Part shown: in pieces, positions 53,250 to 62,323 of the stretch
Position numbering within the stretch: the first letter of the stretch is position 1
Layout: the number at the start of each line of letters is the position of its first letter
Origin: Terrimicrobiaceae bacterium
GTDB lineage: Bacteria; Verrucomicrobiota; Verrucomicrobiia; Chthoniobacterales; JAATET01
Assembly (NCBI GenBank): GCA_028713285.1
Contig: JAQTOP010000002.1
Span: forward strand, 36,427-100,426
Direction of reading: 5' to 3'
DNA length: 64,000 nt
Notes under the pieces: model-generated
The model's database searches: none
What the model saw: the letters and a program-made list of their open reading frames with translations, nothing else
Told to the model about the DNA's origin: nothing
Position numbers and translations under genes: made by a program

Positions 53250-53510
53250 CTACGGCGTCGGCGGTTGCGCGCCGGGATCGCGCGGCGGAGCGCCCGATTC
53301 GCGGAAGGTAATGCGCGCCTTCGTGAGGTCGTAGGGCGAGAGTTCGACCGTGACGGCATCGCCGGGAACGATGCGGATGAAGTGCTTGCGCATTTTGCCG
53401 GAGATGTGCGCGAGGACGACGTGACCGTTCGCCAGTTTCACGTGAAACATCGTTCCCGGCAGCACGTCGGTAACCACGCCCTGGCTGACGATGGCTTCTT
53501 CCTTGGCCAT
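53250..53510 (-). CDS. infA: Translation initiation factor IF-1
   Basis: From ATG 53510 the product is 86 aa: [69 protein letters not shown] in family terms (motifs [32 protein letters not shown]). IF-1 is usually 72 aa; here a 14-residue Pro-rich tail ([16 protein letters not shown]) is added. It is an OB-fold protein that binds the ribosomal A site with IF-2 and IF-3. Unusually it sits between a LuxC-like reductase (16 bp upstream) and an acyl-CoA synthetase (11 bp downstream). Confidence 0.95.
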   Translation of the reverse strand: MAKEEAIVSQGVVTDVLPGTMFHVKLANGHVVLAHISGKMRKHFIRIVPGDAVTVELSPYDLTKARITFRESGAPPRDPGAQPPTP

Positions 53511-53526
53511 ATGAGCGGCGGGTATA

Positions 53527-54627
53527 TTACGCCGCCGGCTCGAAATCAACCCATCTCACGAGCGACGCAAGATTCGGCCCGCCCTCCGCGTGCCACGTCA
53601 CCGGGGGGAACTGCATCCGCCCCAGCGGACAAATGCGGGCCGCGCCGAAAGCGGCGATGCGGTTCGCGTTTTCCTCCGTTGCCGGCCAGATGCCGGTGGC
53701 TCCGAGCCAGACGCGCACCGGGGCGAGCGTGCCCGCGAGGTCGGAGGGCAGAGGCTTCACGAAGACGACGCGGTTGAGCGGCGACGTGGCGAACCACGGG
53801 TCGTCCTCGTAGATCACGGTCCAATCAGTCGAGTCCGGGCTCGCCCATAATTGCACGCGCAGATCGTTCGCGGAGCGGAACGCATAGCTCGCGCGCAAGT
53901 CCGCGATCTCCGCCGCTCCGCCGATCCCGAGCGTGCGGCGGGGCGTGTGCGCATTAAACGCTGACATCGCCTCCGCCAGCCGGGCGGCGTAGGTGCGGGC
54001 CGAGGTCCCGCCCGCCTCGCTCACGTAAATGTCGTGCGGCGAGAGACACCCGCGCTGGTCGTAGAGCGACACATCGCGCGCGGCGGCGGCAACGGATTCG
54101 TAAGCCGGATCGTCGAACACGACGCCGAGGCTCACGCGATGCCCGTGCGACTGAAAAAGGATGCCGGGCCGCACGCGCGCGCGAAAATGCGCGATGGTCT
54201 CATCGCTGCCAAACACCACCACCGCTTCCGCCTCGCGCAGCCAGGCATCGGGCAGGGTGGTCGAAGCCTCGATCCGCGCGGCGAGGGCGTCGGGTAGCGC
54301 TGCGCGGAAGGCATCGACCTCGGGCAGGTCCGCAGCGGGCAGCTTCACCCGATTGTGCGCGCCGAGCAGCAGGCCGCGGATGAGGCTTTGCAGCGCGGCG
54401 TGCGGCGTGTTTTCGCTGACCACGTGAAGGATCGAGGCCGGCGCGACGGCGCGCGCGAGATGCGCGGCATACGGCCGGAAGCCGTCGAGGATTTCGGTAT
54501 GGCCCAGTTCGATCGCGACCCAGCCGAGCAGGTCCTCCGCGGTGACCGGACCGAGGAGCGAAAAATTTCCCGCCGCCCGAGCCAGAGCGGCCGCGCGATC
54601 CGCGGTGCGCAGGAAGTCGCCGCTCAA
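53527..54627 (-). CDS. LuxC-like acyl-CoA reductase
   Basis: The 366-aa frame most likely starts at a TTG (54627) that overlaps the preceding stop codon as TTGA; no ATG or GTG lies nearby. It matches the LuxC/acyl-CoA reductase family: [49 protein letters not shown] and [16 protein letters not shown], where Cys is the candidate acyl-thioester nucleophile. LuxC reduces activated fatty acids to aldehydes with NADPH. No luxD or luciferase genes are present. The acyl-CoA synthetase two genes downstream could provide its substrate. Confidence 0.8.
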   Translation of the reverse strand: MSGDFLRTADRAAALARAAGNFSLLGPVTAEDLLGWVAIELGHTEILDGFRPYAAHLARAVAPASILHVVSENTPHAALQSLIRGLLLGAHNRVKLPAADLPEVDAFRAALPDALAARIEASTTLPDAWLREAEAVVVFGSDETIAHFRARVRPGILFQSHGHRVSLGVVFDDPAYESVAAAARDVSLYDQRGCLSPHDIYVSEAGGTSARTYAARLAEAMSAFNAHTPRRTLGIGGAAEIADLRASYAFRSANDLRVQLWASPDSTDWTVIYEDDPWFATSPLNRVVFVKPLPSDLAGTLAPVRVWLGATGIWPATEENANRIAAFGAARICPLGRMQFPPVTWHAEGGPNLASLVRWVDFEPAA

Positions 54628-55526
54628 TTTCCCGCCGGAGCCGGCGACGGCGACGGCTCGCCGCCGAGGGAGCCGATGTTCATGAACGGGAGCACGCCCG
54701 AGCCCTGGATGCGGGGGAGGGTGCCGTCCCATTTTTCCACGGCGCGAAGCTGGATGATCTCCGGGCTCGAGCGCAGCGATTCCGCTTCGCGCTTGATCGC
54801 GTCGGCGCGGGCCTTTGACTGGACCTCGGTGCTGTAGGCCTCGGCGTCGGCCGAGAGCTTGCGCTCGGCGGCGGAGGCCTCGGCCTGCGTCACGCGCATG
54901 ATCTTTTCATTTTTGGCGCGGAGGGCTTCCTGTTCGGCCTTCACCTTGGCCTCGATGGCGCGATTGAACTCCTCGCTGAATGCGAAGTCGGTGATCGCCA
55001 CATTCGCGAGTTGCACCGCGTTGCCGATGCCTTTTTCCTTGAGGGTATTGTCAATGAACGTCGTGATGGCCTGTTGGATGGCCTGCTTGACGATCGCGCG
55101 TTTCGTCACCAGTTCCTCCGCGGTGTATTGCGCGGTGATGGCCTTGATGGATTCCTGGATGGCGGGTTCCACGAGGGCGGCGGCGACATTGGCCGTGCTG
55201 CCGACTCGCTGATAGACGAGCGGGGCGAGCGCGCCGTTGAGCGAGAAGGCGACGTTTACCTCGGCGGAAACGGTCTGGAGATCCTTCGACGCGGCGGTCG
55301 CCTTCGCGTTGATGTAGAGGAGGCGCATATCGACCTGGTCGATCTGATCCACGAAGGGCTGCTTGAAGTGGAAGCCCTCCTTGAGCGCCTCGGGCTGCAC
55401 GGCGCCGAGCCGTTTCACGACGCCGACGTGGCCGGCCTCGATCACGACGAAAAGGCTGCTGAGCAGCGCCAGGGCAAGGATGACGATGACGGCGATGGGA
55501 ATGAGGGCTTTGCTGAGTGAATTCAT
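54624..55526 (-). CDS. SPFH/prohibitin-family membrane protein
   Basis: The 300-aa protein has one N-terminal membrane anchor (LIPIAVIVILALALLSSLFVV). An SPFH domain follows (EAGHVGVVKRLGAVQPEALKEGFHFKQPFVDQIDQVDMRL), then a long coiled coil (NRAIEAKVKAEQEALRAKNEKIMRVTQAEASAAERKL) and a Pro/Ser-rich tail. Prohibitin-like proteins form ring scaffolds that organise membrane microdomains or FtsH proteases. It overlaps nitroreductase upstream (ATGA) and the LuxC-like gene downstream (TTGA), so expression is coupled. Confidence 0.87.
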   Translation of the reverse strand: MNSLSKALIPIAVIVILALALLSSLFVVIEAGHVGVVKRLGAVQPEALKEGFHFKQPFVDQIDQVDMRLLYINAKATAASKDLQTVSAEVNVAFSLNGALAPLVYQRVGSTANVAAALVEPAIQESIKAITAQYTAEELVTKRAIVKQAIQQAITTFIDNTLKEKGIGNAVQLANVAITDFAFSEEFNRAIEAKVKAEQEALRAKNEKIMRVTQAEASAAERKLSADAEAYSTEVQSKARADAIKREAESLRSSPEIIQLRAVEKWDGTLPRIQGSGVLPFMNIGSLGGEPSPSPAPAGN

Positions 55527-56179
55527 GAGGGGATGTGGGTGATGAGTTGATCTTTGGCGAAGCGGACTTTGGCGCGGGAGGCGGATTTATCCCCGGCAGC
55601 GCGGTAGCCGGAAGGGCATACGGCGACGGTGAAATAGCCGGAGCCTTCCAGCCCGAGCGCCTTGTCGTAGGCCGCGGGATCGAGGCCCTCCATGGGGCAG
55701 GTATCCACGCCGAGCAGGGCGGCGGCGGTCATGAATCCACCGAAGGCCAGATAGACCTGGTGGGTGGACCACGAGAGCACGTCGAGGCCGGGGGGTGGAT
55801 TCGTGAGGAATTCCGTCACGACGTTCTCGAATCGGGCGAGGTTTTCGACCGGCGTGCCATGCACCGCGGCGGTCCGCTCGATGTGGCTGCGCACATGGGC
55901 GGCATCGACCGGATGCCTGACTGTGAAGACAACGACGTGCGACGCGTCGGCGATCTGGCGCTGGCCGTAGGAGAGGGGGACGAGGGATTCCTTCACCGCC
56001 GGATCGGTGATGACGATGAACTTCCACGGCTGCAGGCCGAAGGACGAGGGCGCGAGAACGAGGGTCTCCTCGAGCGCGGCCCAGGTGCGGGGATCGATCT
56101 TTTTGGCGGGGTCGAACTGCTTGGTCGCGTATCGCCACCGGAGCGCCGCCAGCAAATGCTCCTCCTCGATCCGTTTCAT
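55523..56179 (-). CDS. Nitroreductase-family flavoprotein
   Basis: From ATG 56179 the product is 218 aa: MKRIEEEHLLAALRWRYATKQFDPAKKI opens the FMN-binding fold. LAPSSFGLQPWKFIVITDP (FMN-contacting Ser/Gln), YLAFGGFMTAAALLGVDTCPMEGLDP and the late glycine-rich GYFTVAVCPSGYRA are NfsB-like. The family reduces nitroaromatics, quinones or flavins with NAD(P)H. It is the first gene of the operon; its own promoter would lie in 56180-56273, shared with the divergent PEP-CTERM gene. Confidence 0.88.
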   Translation of the reverse strand: MKRIEEEHLLAALRWRYATKQFDPAKKIDPRTWAALEETLVLAPSSFGLQPWKFIVITDPAVKESLVPLSYGQRQIADASHVVVFTVRHPVDAAHVRSHIERTAAVHGTPVENLARFENVVTEFLTNPPPGLDVLSWSTHQVYLAFGGFMTAAALLGVDTCPMEGLDPAAYDKALGLEGSGYFTVAVCPSGYRAAGDKSASRAKVRFAKDQLITHIPS

Positions 56180-56273
56180 TGCGCCGAATGGTGAGCGATG
56201 AAACCCGAGCGGCAAGCGCAAAGATGCGGGTTGACTGGCCGGGCGGAGCCACTAACTTTCGCGCGAAAGTTCT

Positions 56274-57314
56274 ATGAGGCGATTCATCGCGGGGTTGGCA
56301 GGGCTGGGAATGCTGGTGGCAAACGCGCCGGCGTTGGTCATCGACATCGATTACACCTACGACGGCGGGTATTTTTCGTTGAACCCGGCGGCGAAGGCGG
56401 CGCTCATCCAGGCGGCGGCCGATGTGGGAAATGCGATTACATCCACGCTCACGGCGGTGCCGGGAGACATATACAACGGTGAATTCGGCGTCGATCCCAT
56501 GGATCCGACGAGGGTAAAAATCGATTGGGGGTTCGATTTTCCGAACCCCAGCAACACGGCAGTCAACGTAACGGTGCCTGCATTCTCGTTGGCGGCGAAT
56601 CACTTCAGGCTCTACGTGGGCGCGGAAGCGCTGCCGGCGGGCAGCCCCGAGCTGGGCGAGGGTTCGGGCGTGGGATTTAGCGAGGACGTCTCCATCACGA
56701 ACGCGACCGAAGGCGAATTCCCCACGGCAATGAACAACGCCGTCGCGGCATCGAACGCCGGGATGCGACGGGGCGTTGGCCCGCAGATGAACTTGATCAA
56801 TACGTCGAGCACGCTGGGCGGAACCACCGTGAATTACACACTGCAAACGGGAGCCATTGCGGGCGTGGTGACGATGAACTCGAATGCAAACTGGCATTTT
56901 GACATCAACACAAACCCTGCCCCGCTCGAGTCCGACTTTTATTCCGTGGCGCTGCACGAAATCCTGCACACCCTTGGCGTTGGCACGTCCTTCACCTGGG
57001 ACAGCCAGGCCAACGGCACGAATTGGAGCGGGCAAAACGCGATGACGCTGAATGGCACCGGGACGAATCTTATTTCAACCGATGGCGGGCACATTGCCGA
57101 GGGCACGATGAGCACGAGCATCGTGACCGGGCTGCCCCAGGAGGTCGCGATGGATCCCACGCTCACGCAGGGCACCCGGAAGACGATCACCCAGCTCGAC
57201 CTCGCGTTCCTGCGCGATCTTGGCTACACGACGATCGCCGTGCCCGAGCCCGCGACGGTCGTCCTGCTGGGCGTCGCGGCGCTGGGACTGGTGATGATTC
57301 GCCGACGGGCGTAG
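56274..57314 (+). CDS. PEP-CTERM-anchored zinc-protease-like protein
   Basis: The 346-aa product has a signal peptide (MRRFIAGLAGLGMLVANAPALV). A metzincin-like helix follows, DFYSVALHEILHTLGVGTSFTW (HExxHxxG), with a possible Met-turn in QEVAMDPTLTQG. The C-terminal sorting tag is VPEPATVVLLGVAALGLVMIRRRA. The third zinc histidine normally three residues after the Gly is absent; STDGGHIAEG may supply it. PEP-CTERM tags direct proteins to the exosortase/EpsH pathway at the cell surface or extracellular matrix. Exosortase is not in this window. Confidence 0.82.
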   Translation: MRRFIAGLAGLGMLVANAPALVIDIDYTYDGGYFSLNPAAKAALIQAAADVGNAITSTLTAVPGDIYNGEFGVDPMDPTRVKIDWGFDFPNPSNTAVNVTVPAFSLAANHFRLYVGAEALPAGSPELGEGSGVGFSEDVSITNATEGEFPTAMNNAVAASNAGMRRGVGPQMNLINTSSTLGGTTVNYTLQTGAIAGVVTMNSNANWHFDINTNPAPLESDFYSVALHEILHTLGVGTSFTWDSQANGTNWSGQNAMTLNGTGTNLISTDGGHIAEGTMSTSIVTGLPQEVAMDPTLTQGTRKTITQLDLAFLRDLGYTTIAVPEPATVVLLGVAALGLVMIRRRA

Positions 57315-57321
57315 GTCGCGC

Positions 57322-60300
57322 CTACACTGCGCCGACCGGGGCGGGTGCCAGCGCGGCTCGCAGGTCATCGTCCGGCCGGGTCTTCGTGCGCTTTTTTGCG
57401 ATGAACATGTAGATCGCGGGGACGACGAAGAGCGTGAACGCCGTGCCGATGACCATGCCGGTGCAAAGCACGATGCCGATGCTGTTGCGCGCACCCGCGC
57501 CCGGGCCCGTGGCGATGACGAGCGGGAAGTGGCCGACGACCGTGGCGGCGGTCGTCATGAGGATCGGACGCAGGCGGGTGCCCGAGGCCTCGAGTATGGC
57601 GCGAAGTTTTTCGACGCCGGTTTCCTGGAGGTGGTTTGCGAACTGGACGATGAGGATGCCGTTTTTTGCGACGAGGCCGACGAGCGTGATGAGGCCGACC
57701 TGGCTGTAGATGTTCAGCGACGTGAAGCCGAAGAAGGTGAAGAGGAGGGCGCCGGCGAGGGCGAGCGGCACGGAGCCGAGCAGGATGATGAACGGATCGC
57801 GGAAGCTCTCGAACTGCGCGGCGAGCACCAGGTAGATGAGGACGAAGGCGAGCCCGAGCAGCGGAAGGAACTTGCTGCCCTCGACGCGGAGCTGGCGGGA
57901 CTGGCCGGCGTAGTCGATGCTGAAGCCGGCGGGCAGGCTGTCCTTCACCTCGTTCTCGAGCACCTTGAGAGCGCTGTCGAGCGGGACGCCAGGGGTGGGG
58001 ACTCCCTGGATGCGCACGGCGTTCATCTGCTGGAAGCGCTTGAGTTCGCGCGGCTCGGTGGTGGTCTTGATCGTCGCGAAGGTCGAGAGCGGGACGAGCC
58101 TGCCCTGGGGGCCCGTCACGTAGATGTCGCCGAGCTGGTCGGCATTCAACCGGGCCACGCGCTTGATCTGCGGGATGACCTTGTAGCTGCGGCCGGTGCT
58201 GCTGAAGCGGTTCACCCAATTGCCGCCGAGCATCGCGGAGAGGTCGGCGCCGACCTGCGAGAGATCGATGCCTTGCGCGCGCACCTTGTCGCGATCAAAG
58301 ACGACCTCCGCCTGGGGTTGATCGTATTTAAGATCCGCATCGGCAAATTGAAACAGGTGGCTCGCGTAAGCCTTCCCGACGAGCTTGTTGGCGACATCGA
58401 GCAGGACCTTCGGCTCGGCGGTCGAGCAAATCACAAAATCCACGGCGAACTGCTCACCGCCGCCCGGCAGCGGCGGCGGCGTGAAGGGAATGATGCGGAC
58501 TCCGGGGACCTTGCTGAACTCCATCGCGGCGACGGTTTGCAACTCGGCGGCGCTGCGTTTGCGCTCGGTCCAGGGCTTTGTCACCATGCCGCTGAATCCC
58601 ATCGCGGGATTGATGATCTCGAAGATGTTCTTCGCTTCGGGGATGCCGTGGAAGACGTCGTAGATTTTCCCGGCGAAGAGCTTGGTCTGGTCGAGCGTGG
58701 CGTCGGCGGGGCTTTGCACGATGCCGAACACGACGCCCTGGTCCTCCGCGGGCGCGAGGTCGTTCATGGAAAACATGTAGAGCCCCGGCAGGATGACGAG
58801 AAAGATGACGCCCCAGGCGACAAAGATGGCCGGGCGGTAATTCATCGCCCGCGTGAGCAGCGCGATGTAGCCGCGGCGGATGGCGTCAAAGTGGCGGTTG
58901 ACCATGCCGGCAAAGCCGCGCTCGGTGTCGCCGGCGCGCAGGAGTTTCGACCCGAGCATGGGCGAGAGCGTGAGGGCGACGAAGCCGGAGATGACGACGG
59001 CCCCGGCGAGCGTGAAGGCAAACTCCCGGAAGAGCGCGCCGGTGAGACCGCCCTGGATCGCGACGGGTGTATAGACGGCGACGAGCGTGATCGTCATGGC
59101 GATGACCGGGCCGACGAGTTCGCGAGCGCCGAAGATCGCGGCGTGGAGGGGCGTTTCGCCGTTGTGCAGGTGGCGCTCGATGTTCTCGACCACCACGATG
59201 GCGTCATCCACGACGAGGCCGACCGAGAGCACGATGGCGAGCAGGGTGAGCAGGTTCAGCGTGAAGCCCGCGACGGACATGAGGAAGCAGGCGCCGATGA
59301 GGGAGATCGGAATGGCGATGACCGGGATGAAGACGGCGCGCACCGAGCCGAGGAAAAGGAAGATGACGATGATGACGATCGCGAGCGTCTCGGTGAGCGT
59401 CTTGATGACGTCGTGAATGGCGCTTTCGATGTAAACGGTCGAGTCGTAGGCGACGTCGGCGCGCAGGCCCGAGGGGAGGCCGGCCCGGATCTGCGGCATG
59501 ACCTCGCGGACCGCGCGGATCACGTCGAGCGAGTTCGCGGTGGGCAGCACCCAGAGGCCCAGGAATGTCGCAGTCTGGCCGTCGAAGCGCACGGCGTCGT
59601 CGTAGCTCTCGGCGCCGAGTTCGACGTCGGCGATCTCGCCCAGGCGGATGATCGTGTTGCCGGATTGCTTGACGATGAGGGCGCGGAATTCCTCGGGCGT
59701 CCGGAGATCGGTATTGGCGACGAGATTGACGGCGACCATGGAGCCCTTCGTGCGGCCGAGGGCGGAGAGATAATTGTTGGCGGTGAGCGCCGCGCGCACG
59801 ACGGAGGGCGAGATGCCGAGGGCGGCCATCCGGTCCGGCTTGAGCCAGATGCGCATGGCGAAGGTGCGGTTGCCGAGGATGTCGGCGCGCTGCACGCCGT
59901 TGATGGCGGTGAGCTTCGGCTGGACGACGCGCAGGAGGTAGTCGCTGATCTGGCTCGCGTTCATCGTGTCGGACGCGAAGCCGATATACATCGCGGCGAT
60001 CTGGTTGTCGGCGAGTTCCGTCTCGATCTCGGGCGCCTCGGCCTCGGGAGGAAGGTCGTTGCGCACCTGCGCGACCTTGGCCTGGATCTGCGTGAGCGCG
60101 GCGTTGACGTCGTAGTTGAGCTTGAGGTGGACCGTGATCGTGCTGAGGCCCTGCGCGCTCGAGCTCTCCATGTAATCGATGCCGTCGGCGCTGGCGATGA
60201 CGCGCTCGATCGGGGTGGTGATGAAGCCGCGCACGAGGTCGGCATTCGCTCCGACGTAGGCCGTGGTGATCCTGACGACCGCGATGTCGCTGCGCGGGTA

Positions 60301-60408
60301 TTGGCGGACCGCGAAGGTGTGGATCGACTGCAGCCCCGCGATGAGGATGACGAGATTGACGACGAGGGCCAGGACCGGCCGCCGAACGAACAGGTCGGTG
60401 AATTTCAT
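57322..60408 (-). CDS. RND-family multidrug efflux transporter (AcrB/MexB-like inner-membrane pump)
   Basis: From ATG 60408 the product is 1,028 aa, normal for HAE1 pumps. It starts MKFTDLFVRRPVLALVVNLVILIAGL and has two repeats of membrane helices separated by large periplasmic loops. The proton-relay acidic pair is in LLAIVLSVGLVVDDAIVVVENIERHL. PLALAGALLFTFFGFTSLNIYSQVGLITLVGLVAKNGILIVQF marks the second half. It exports drugs or lipids using the proton gradient. It lies 10 bp after the adaptor gene; no outer-membrane channel gene follows. Confidence 0.95.
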   Translation of the reverse strand: MKFTDLFVRRPVLALVVNLVILIAGLQSIHTFAVRQYPRSDIAVVRITTAYVGANADLVRGFITTPIERVIASADGIDYMESSSAQGLSTITVHLKLNYDVNAALTQIQAKVAQVRNDLPPEAEAPEIETELADNQIAAMYIGFASDTMNASQISDYLLRVVQPKLTAINGVQRADILGNRTFAMRIWLKPDRMAALGISPSVVRAALTANNYLSALGRTKGSMVAVNLVANTDLRTPEEFRALIVKQSGNTIIRLGEIADVELGAESYDDAVRFDGQTATFLGLWVLPTANSLDVIRAVREVMPQIRAGLPSGLRADVAYDSTVYIESAIHDVIKTLTETLAIVIIVIFLFLGSVRAVFIPVIAIPISLIGACFLMSVAGFTLNLLTLLAIVLSVGLVVDDAIVVVENIERHLHNGETPLHAAIFGARELVGPVIAMTITLVAVYTPVAIQGGLTGALFREFAFTLAGAVVISGFVALTLSPMLGSKLLRAGDTERGFAGMVNRHFDAIRRGYIALLTRAMNYRPAIFVAWGVIFLVILPGLYMFSMNDLAPAEDQGVVFGIVQSPADATLDQTKLFAGKIYDVFHGIPEAKNIFEIINPAMGFSGMVTKPWTERKRSAAELQTVAAMEFSKVPGVRIIPFTPPPLPGGGEQFAVDFVICSTAEPKVLLDVANKLVGKAYASHLFQFADADLKYDQPQAEVVFDRDKVRAQGIDLSQVGADLSAMLGGNWVNRFSSTGRSYKVIPQIKRVARLNADQLGDIYVTGPQGRLVPLSTFATIKTTTEPRELKRFQQMNAVRIQGVPTPGVPLDSALKVLENEVKDSLPAGFSIDYAGQSRQLRVEGSKFLPLLGLAFVLIYLVLAAQFESFRDPFIILLGSVPLALAGALLFTFFGFTSLNIYSQVGLITLVGLVAKNGILIVQFANHLQETGVEKLRAILEASGTRLRPILMTTAATVVGHFPLVIATGPGAGARNSIGIVLCTGMVIGTAFTLFVVPAIYMFIAKKRTKTRPDDDLRAALAPAPVGAV

Positions 60409-60418
60409 CGGACGGATT

Positions 60419-61555
60419 CTAGCTATCGACCGGCGTGGGCGCGGTGCTGTTCGCAGGCTGCTGGGTATTGTTGCGCTCGATGGCGGCATTCGGCGCGAGC
60501 TTGAAGCCGCCGGAAGTGACGACTTCCTCGCCGGGCTTGAGCCCGCTCACCACGGCGACCTGATCGCCCTGGCTCGCGCCGAGTTTCACGACCTGCTGCC
60601 GCACGCCGTCATAGGCGTGACCGTCGGCGTCCTTCATCCTCTCGATGACGAAGACCGAGTCGCCGTAGGGCGCGTAGTTGATGGCCGTGGCCGGCACGGC
60701 GAGCACCTTCTCCTTCATGGGCAGCATGACGTCGGCATTCACGAACATGCCGGGGCGCAATTTCCTGCCTGGGTTTTCGAGCGTGGCCTGCACCATCACA
60801 TTGCGGGTGGCCTCATCGACGACGGCGTTGACCGAGGTGATCCTGCCGGTGAAGGTTTCGCCGGGCAGTCCGTCGGCCAGGACCTTCACATCGCCCCCGG
60901 GCTGGAGATCCTGCAGGCGCTGCTGGGGCAGCCAGAAGTTCACGTAGATCGGATCGAGCGACTGGAGGGGAACGACGGCGTTGCCGCTCTGGAGGTATTG
61001 GCCGAGGTTCACCTGCCGGATGCCGAGCACGCCGGTAAATGGCGCGCGGATGATCTTGCGCTCGATGGTGGCCTTTGTTTCGGCGACCGCGGCCTCGGCC
61101 TGCCGGAATTCCGCCTGGGCGGCATCGAAGTCGGATTGCGAGGAGACGCGCTTCTGGAGCAGGCCCTGCTGCCTGTCGAGATTGGACTTCGCGAGCTGGA
61201 GGCGCGCAAGACCGGAGTTAAGCTGGGCCTCCTCCTGCTTCGTGTCGAGCTTCACCAGCGGATCGCCCAGCTTGACCTGCTGGCCGGAATCAAACGTGAT
61301 CTTCTCGACGATCCCGGGCAGATCGGTGCTGACGGTCACGCCCTGGACCGCCTGGACGGTGCCGACGGAGGCGAGCGTGGGCTGCCATTCCTGCTCGCCG
61401 AGCTTCATTGAAGTCACCGCGATGGGCGGCATCTTGAATTTCATGCCCGCGAAGGAACGGAATTGCATGACCTTGTAAAACACAAGGCCGCCGATGATGA
61501 CCGCCAGGATGGCGGCCATGATCAGGATGGAGAGCCCGGTTCTACGCCTGAGCAT
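60419..61555 (-). CDS. RND efflux periplasmic adaptor (membrane fusion protein)
   Basis: The 378-aa product has an N-terminal anchor (GLSILIMAAILAVIIGGLVFY). A lipoyl-like half-motif follows (GIVEKITFDSGQQVKLGDPLVKLDTKQEEAQL), then a hairpin of helices (QLAKSNLDRQQGLLQKRVSSQSDFDAAQAEFRQAEA). RAPFTGVLGIRQVNLGQYLQ and the beta-barrel segment PGETFTGRITSVNAVVDEATRNVMVQA complete it. It bridges the RND pump to an outer-membrane channel. Its start overlaps the MarR gene by 14 bp. Confidence 0.94.
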   Translation of the reverse strand: MLRRRTGLSILIMAAILAVIIGGLVFYKVMQFRSFAGMKFKMPPIAVTSMKLGEQEWQPTLASVGTVQAVQGVTVSTDLPGIVEKITFDSGQQVKLGDPLVKLDTKQEEAQLNSGLARLQLAKSNLDRQQGLLQKRVSSQSDFDAAQAEFRQAEAAVAETKATIERKIIRAPFTGVLGIRQVNLGQYLQSGNAVVPLQSLDPIYVNFWLPQQRLQDLQPGGDVKVLADGLPGETFTGRITSVNAVVDEATRNVMVQATLENPGRKLRPGMFVNADVMLPMKEKVLAVPATAINYAPYGDSVFVIERMKDADGHAYDGVRQQVVKLGASQGDQVAVVSGLKPGEEVVTSGGFKLAPNAAIERNNTQQPANSTAPTPVDS

Positions 61556-62108
61556 AGGCTACTGCAACTGGAGGCGCACTTTGGTCCGCGGTCTCTTGCT
61601 CAATGAGTTTCGTTCCCGCGAGATGCAGGCCGTCCTGGAGCTTTCGGCTGAGGCGAATGAATTCCGCGCGCTCTTCCTCGGTGAGGGTTGCGGGAATCGT
61701 GGCCACGAGGCGGAAGTAGCCCGGGAGGACTTTCTTGAGCAATTCGCGGCAGGCCGGGGTGCTCTCGACGCGCATCGAGCGGCGGTCGCTCGGATCGATC
61801 GCCCGGCCCACATAGTGGTCGCGCTCGAGGGTGTCGAGCAGACCGGTCATGGTCGCACGGGTGACGCCGATCAAGTCCGCGAGCTCGGAAGGTTTTCGCG
61901 TGATGCTTTCTTCGACGCCCAGCAGCAGCATGACGGCAAACCGGCCCGGCGTGATGCGATGCTCGGCCAAATACCGGGCTTCGACCTCGGAAACGGCCTC
62001 ACCGGTATTCAGCGCGGCCACGAACATATCGTAGGCAGCGGCATCGAACTCCGGTCGGGACCTGGCGGCTTCGAGAAGGGGGGCGTGACGGGGTATTTCC
62101 TTGGACAT
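61542..62108 (-). CDS. MarR-family transcriptional regulator
   Basis: The 188-aa protein has a winged helix: EHRITPGRFAVMLLLGVEES, KPSELADLIGVTRATMTGLLDTLERDHYVGRAIDPSDRRSMRVESTPACREL, the classic MarR recognition helix and DxR wing. Helices at both ends would form the dimer interface. It is the first gene of the efflux operon and overlaps the adaptor gene by 14 bp. It most likely represses its own operon, probably through a palindrome just upstream, and is released by a pump substrate. Confidence 0.93.
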   Translation of the reverse strand: MSKEIPRHAPLLEAARSRPEFDAAAYDMFVAALNTGEAVSEVEARYLAEHRITPGRFAVMLLLGVEESITRKPSELADLIGVTRATMTGLLDTLERDHYVGRAIDPSDRRSMRVESTPACRELLKKVLPGYFRLVATIPATLTEEERAEFIRLSRKLQDGLHLAGTKLIEQETADQSAPPVAVAYAQA

Positions 62109-62141
62109 TTACAGAGATAGGGTTGTGGGTTTTTGTAAGGT

Positions 62142-62160
62142 TAATCGACTTGATGGATTA
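62142..62160. promoter_or_regulatory. Candidate MarR operator upstream of the efflux operon
   Basis: The 19-bp imperfect palindrome taatcgacttgatggatta has outer arms taatc/gatta exactly inverted and one further inner matching pair. It begins 34 bp upstream of the MarR start codon in the 215-bp gap (62109-62323) that is AT-richer than the coding DNA. MarR proteins bind palindromes of this size near their own promoters. No convincing -35/-10 pair was located. Confidence 0.4.
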
Positions 62161-62323
62161 TGGCATAAGAAATAAGGTCGCATACGGCGAGCGCAAGTCT
62201 TTTTATGACCGTGCAAGAAGGCGGTCACAGAGGGATCGATCCCTTTCAAATACCGATGGATTGCTTCCGCGACATGTCAAATGGGATCTTCGGCGGAAGA
62301 TTCCGCACGGGAAAGCGATGGCA

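Noticed and set aside
50698-53334. 878-aa plus-strand ORF
   Set aside because: Antisense to the acyl-CoA synthetase and overlapping the alpha/beta hydrolase in another frame; composition reflects third-position GC bias.
57529-60504. 991-aa plus-strand ORF
   Set aside because: It is the antisense shadow of the RND pump gene, whose frame carries clear family motifs; the shadow product is low-complexity and charged with no recognisable domain.
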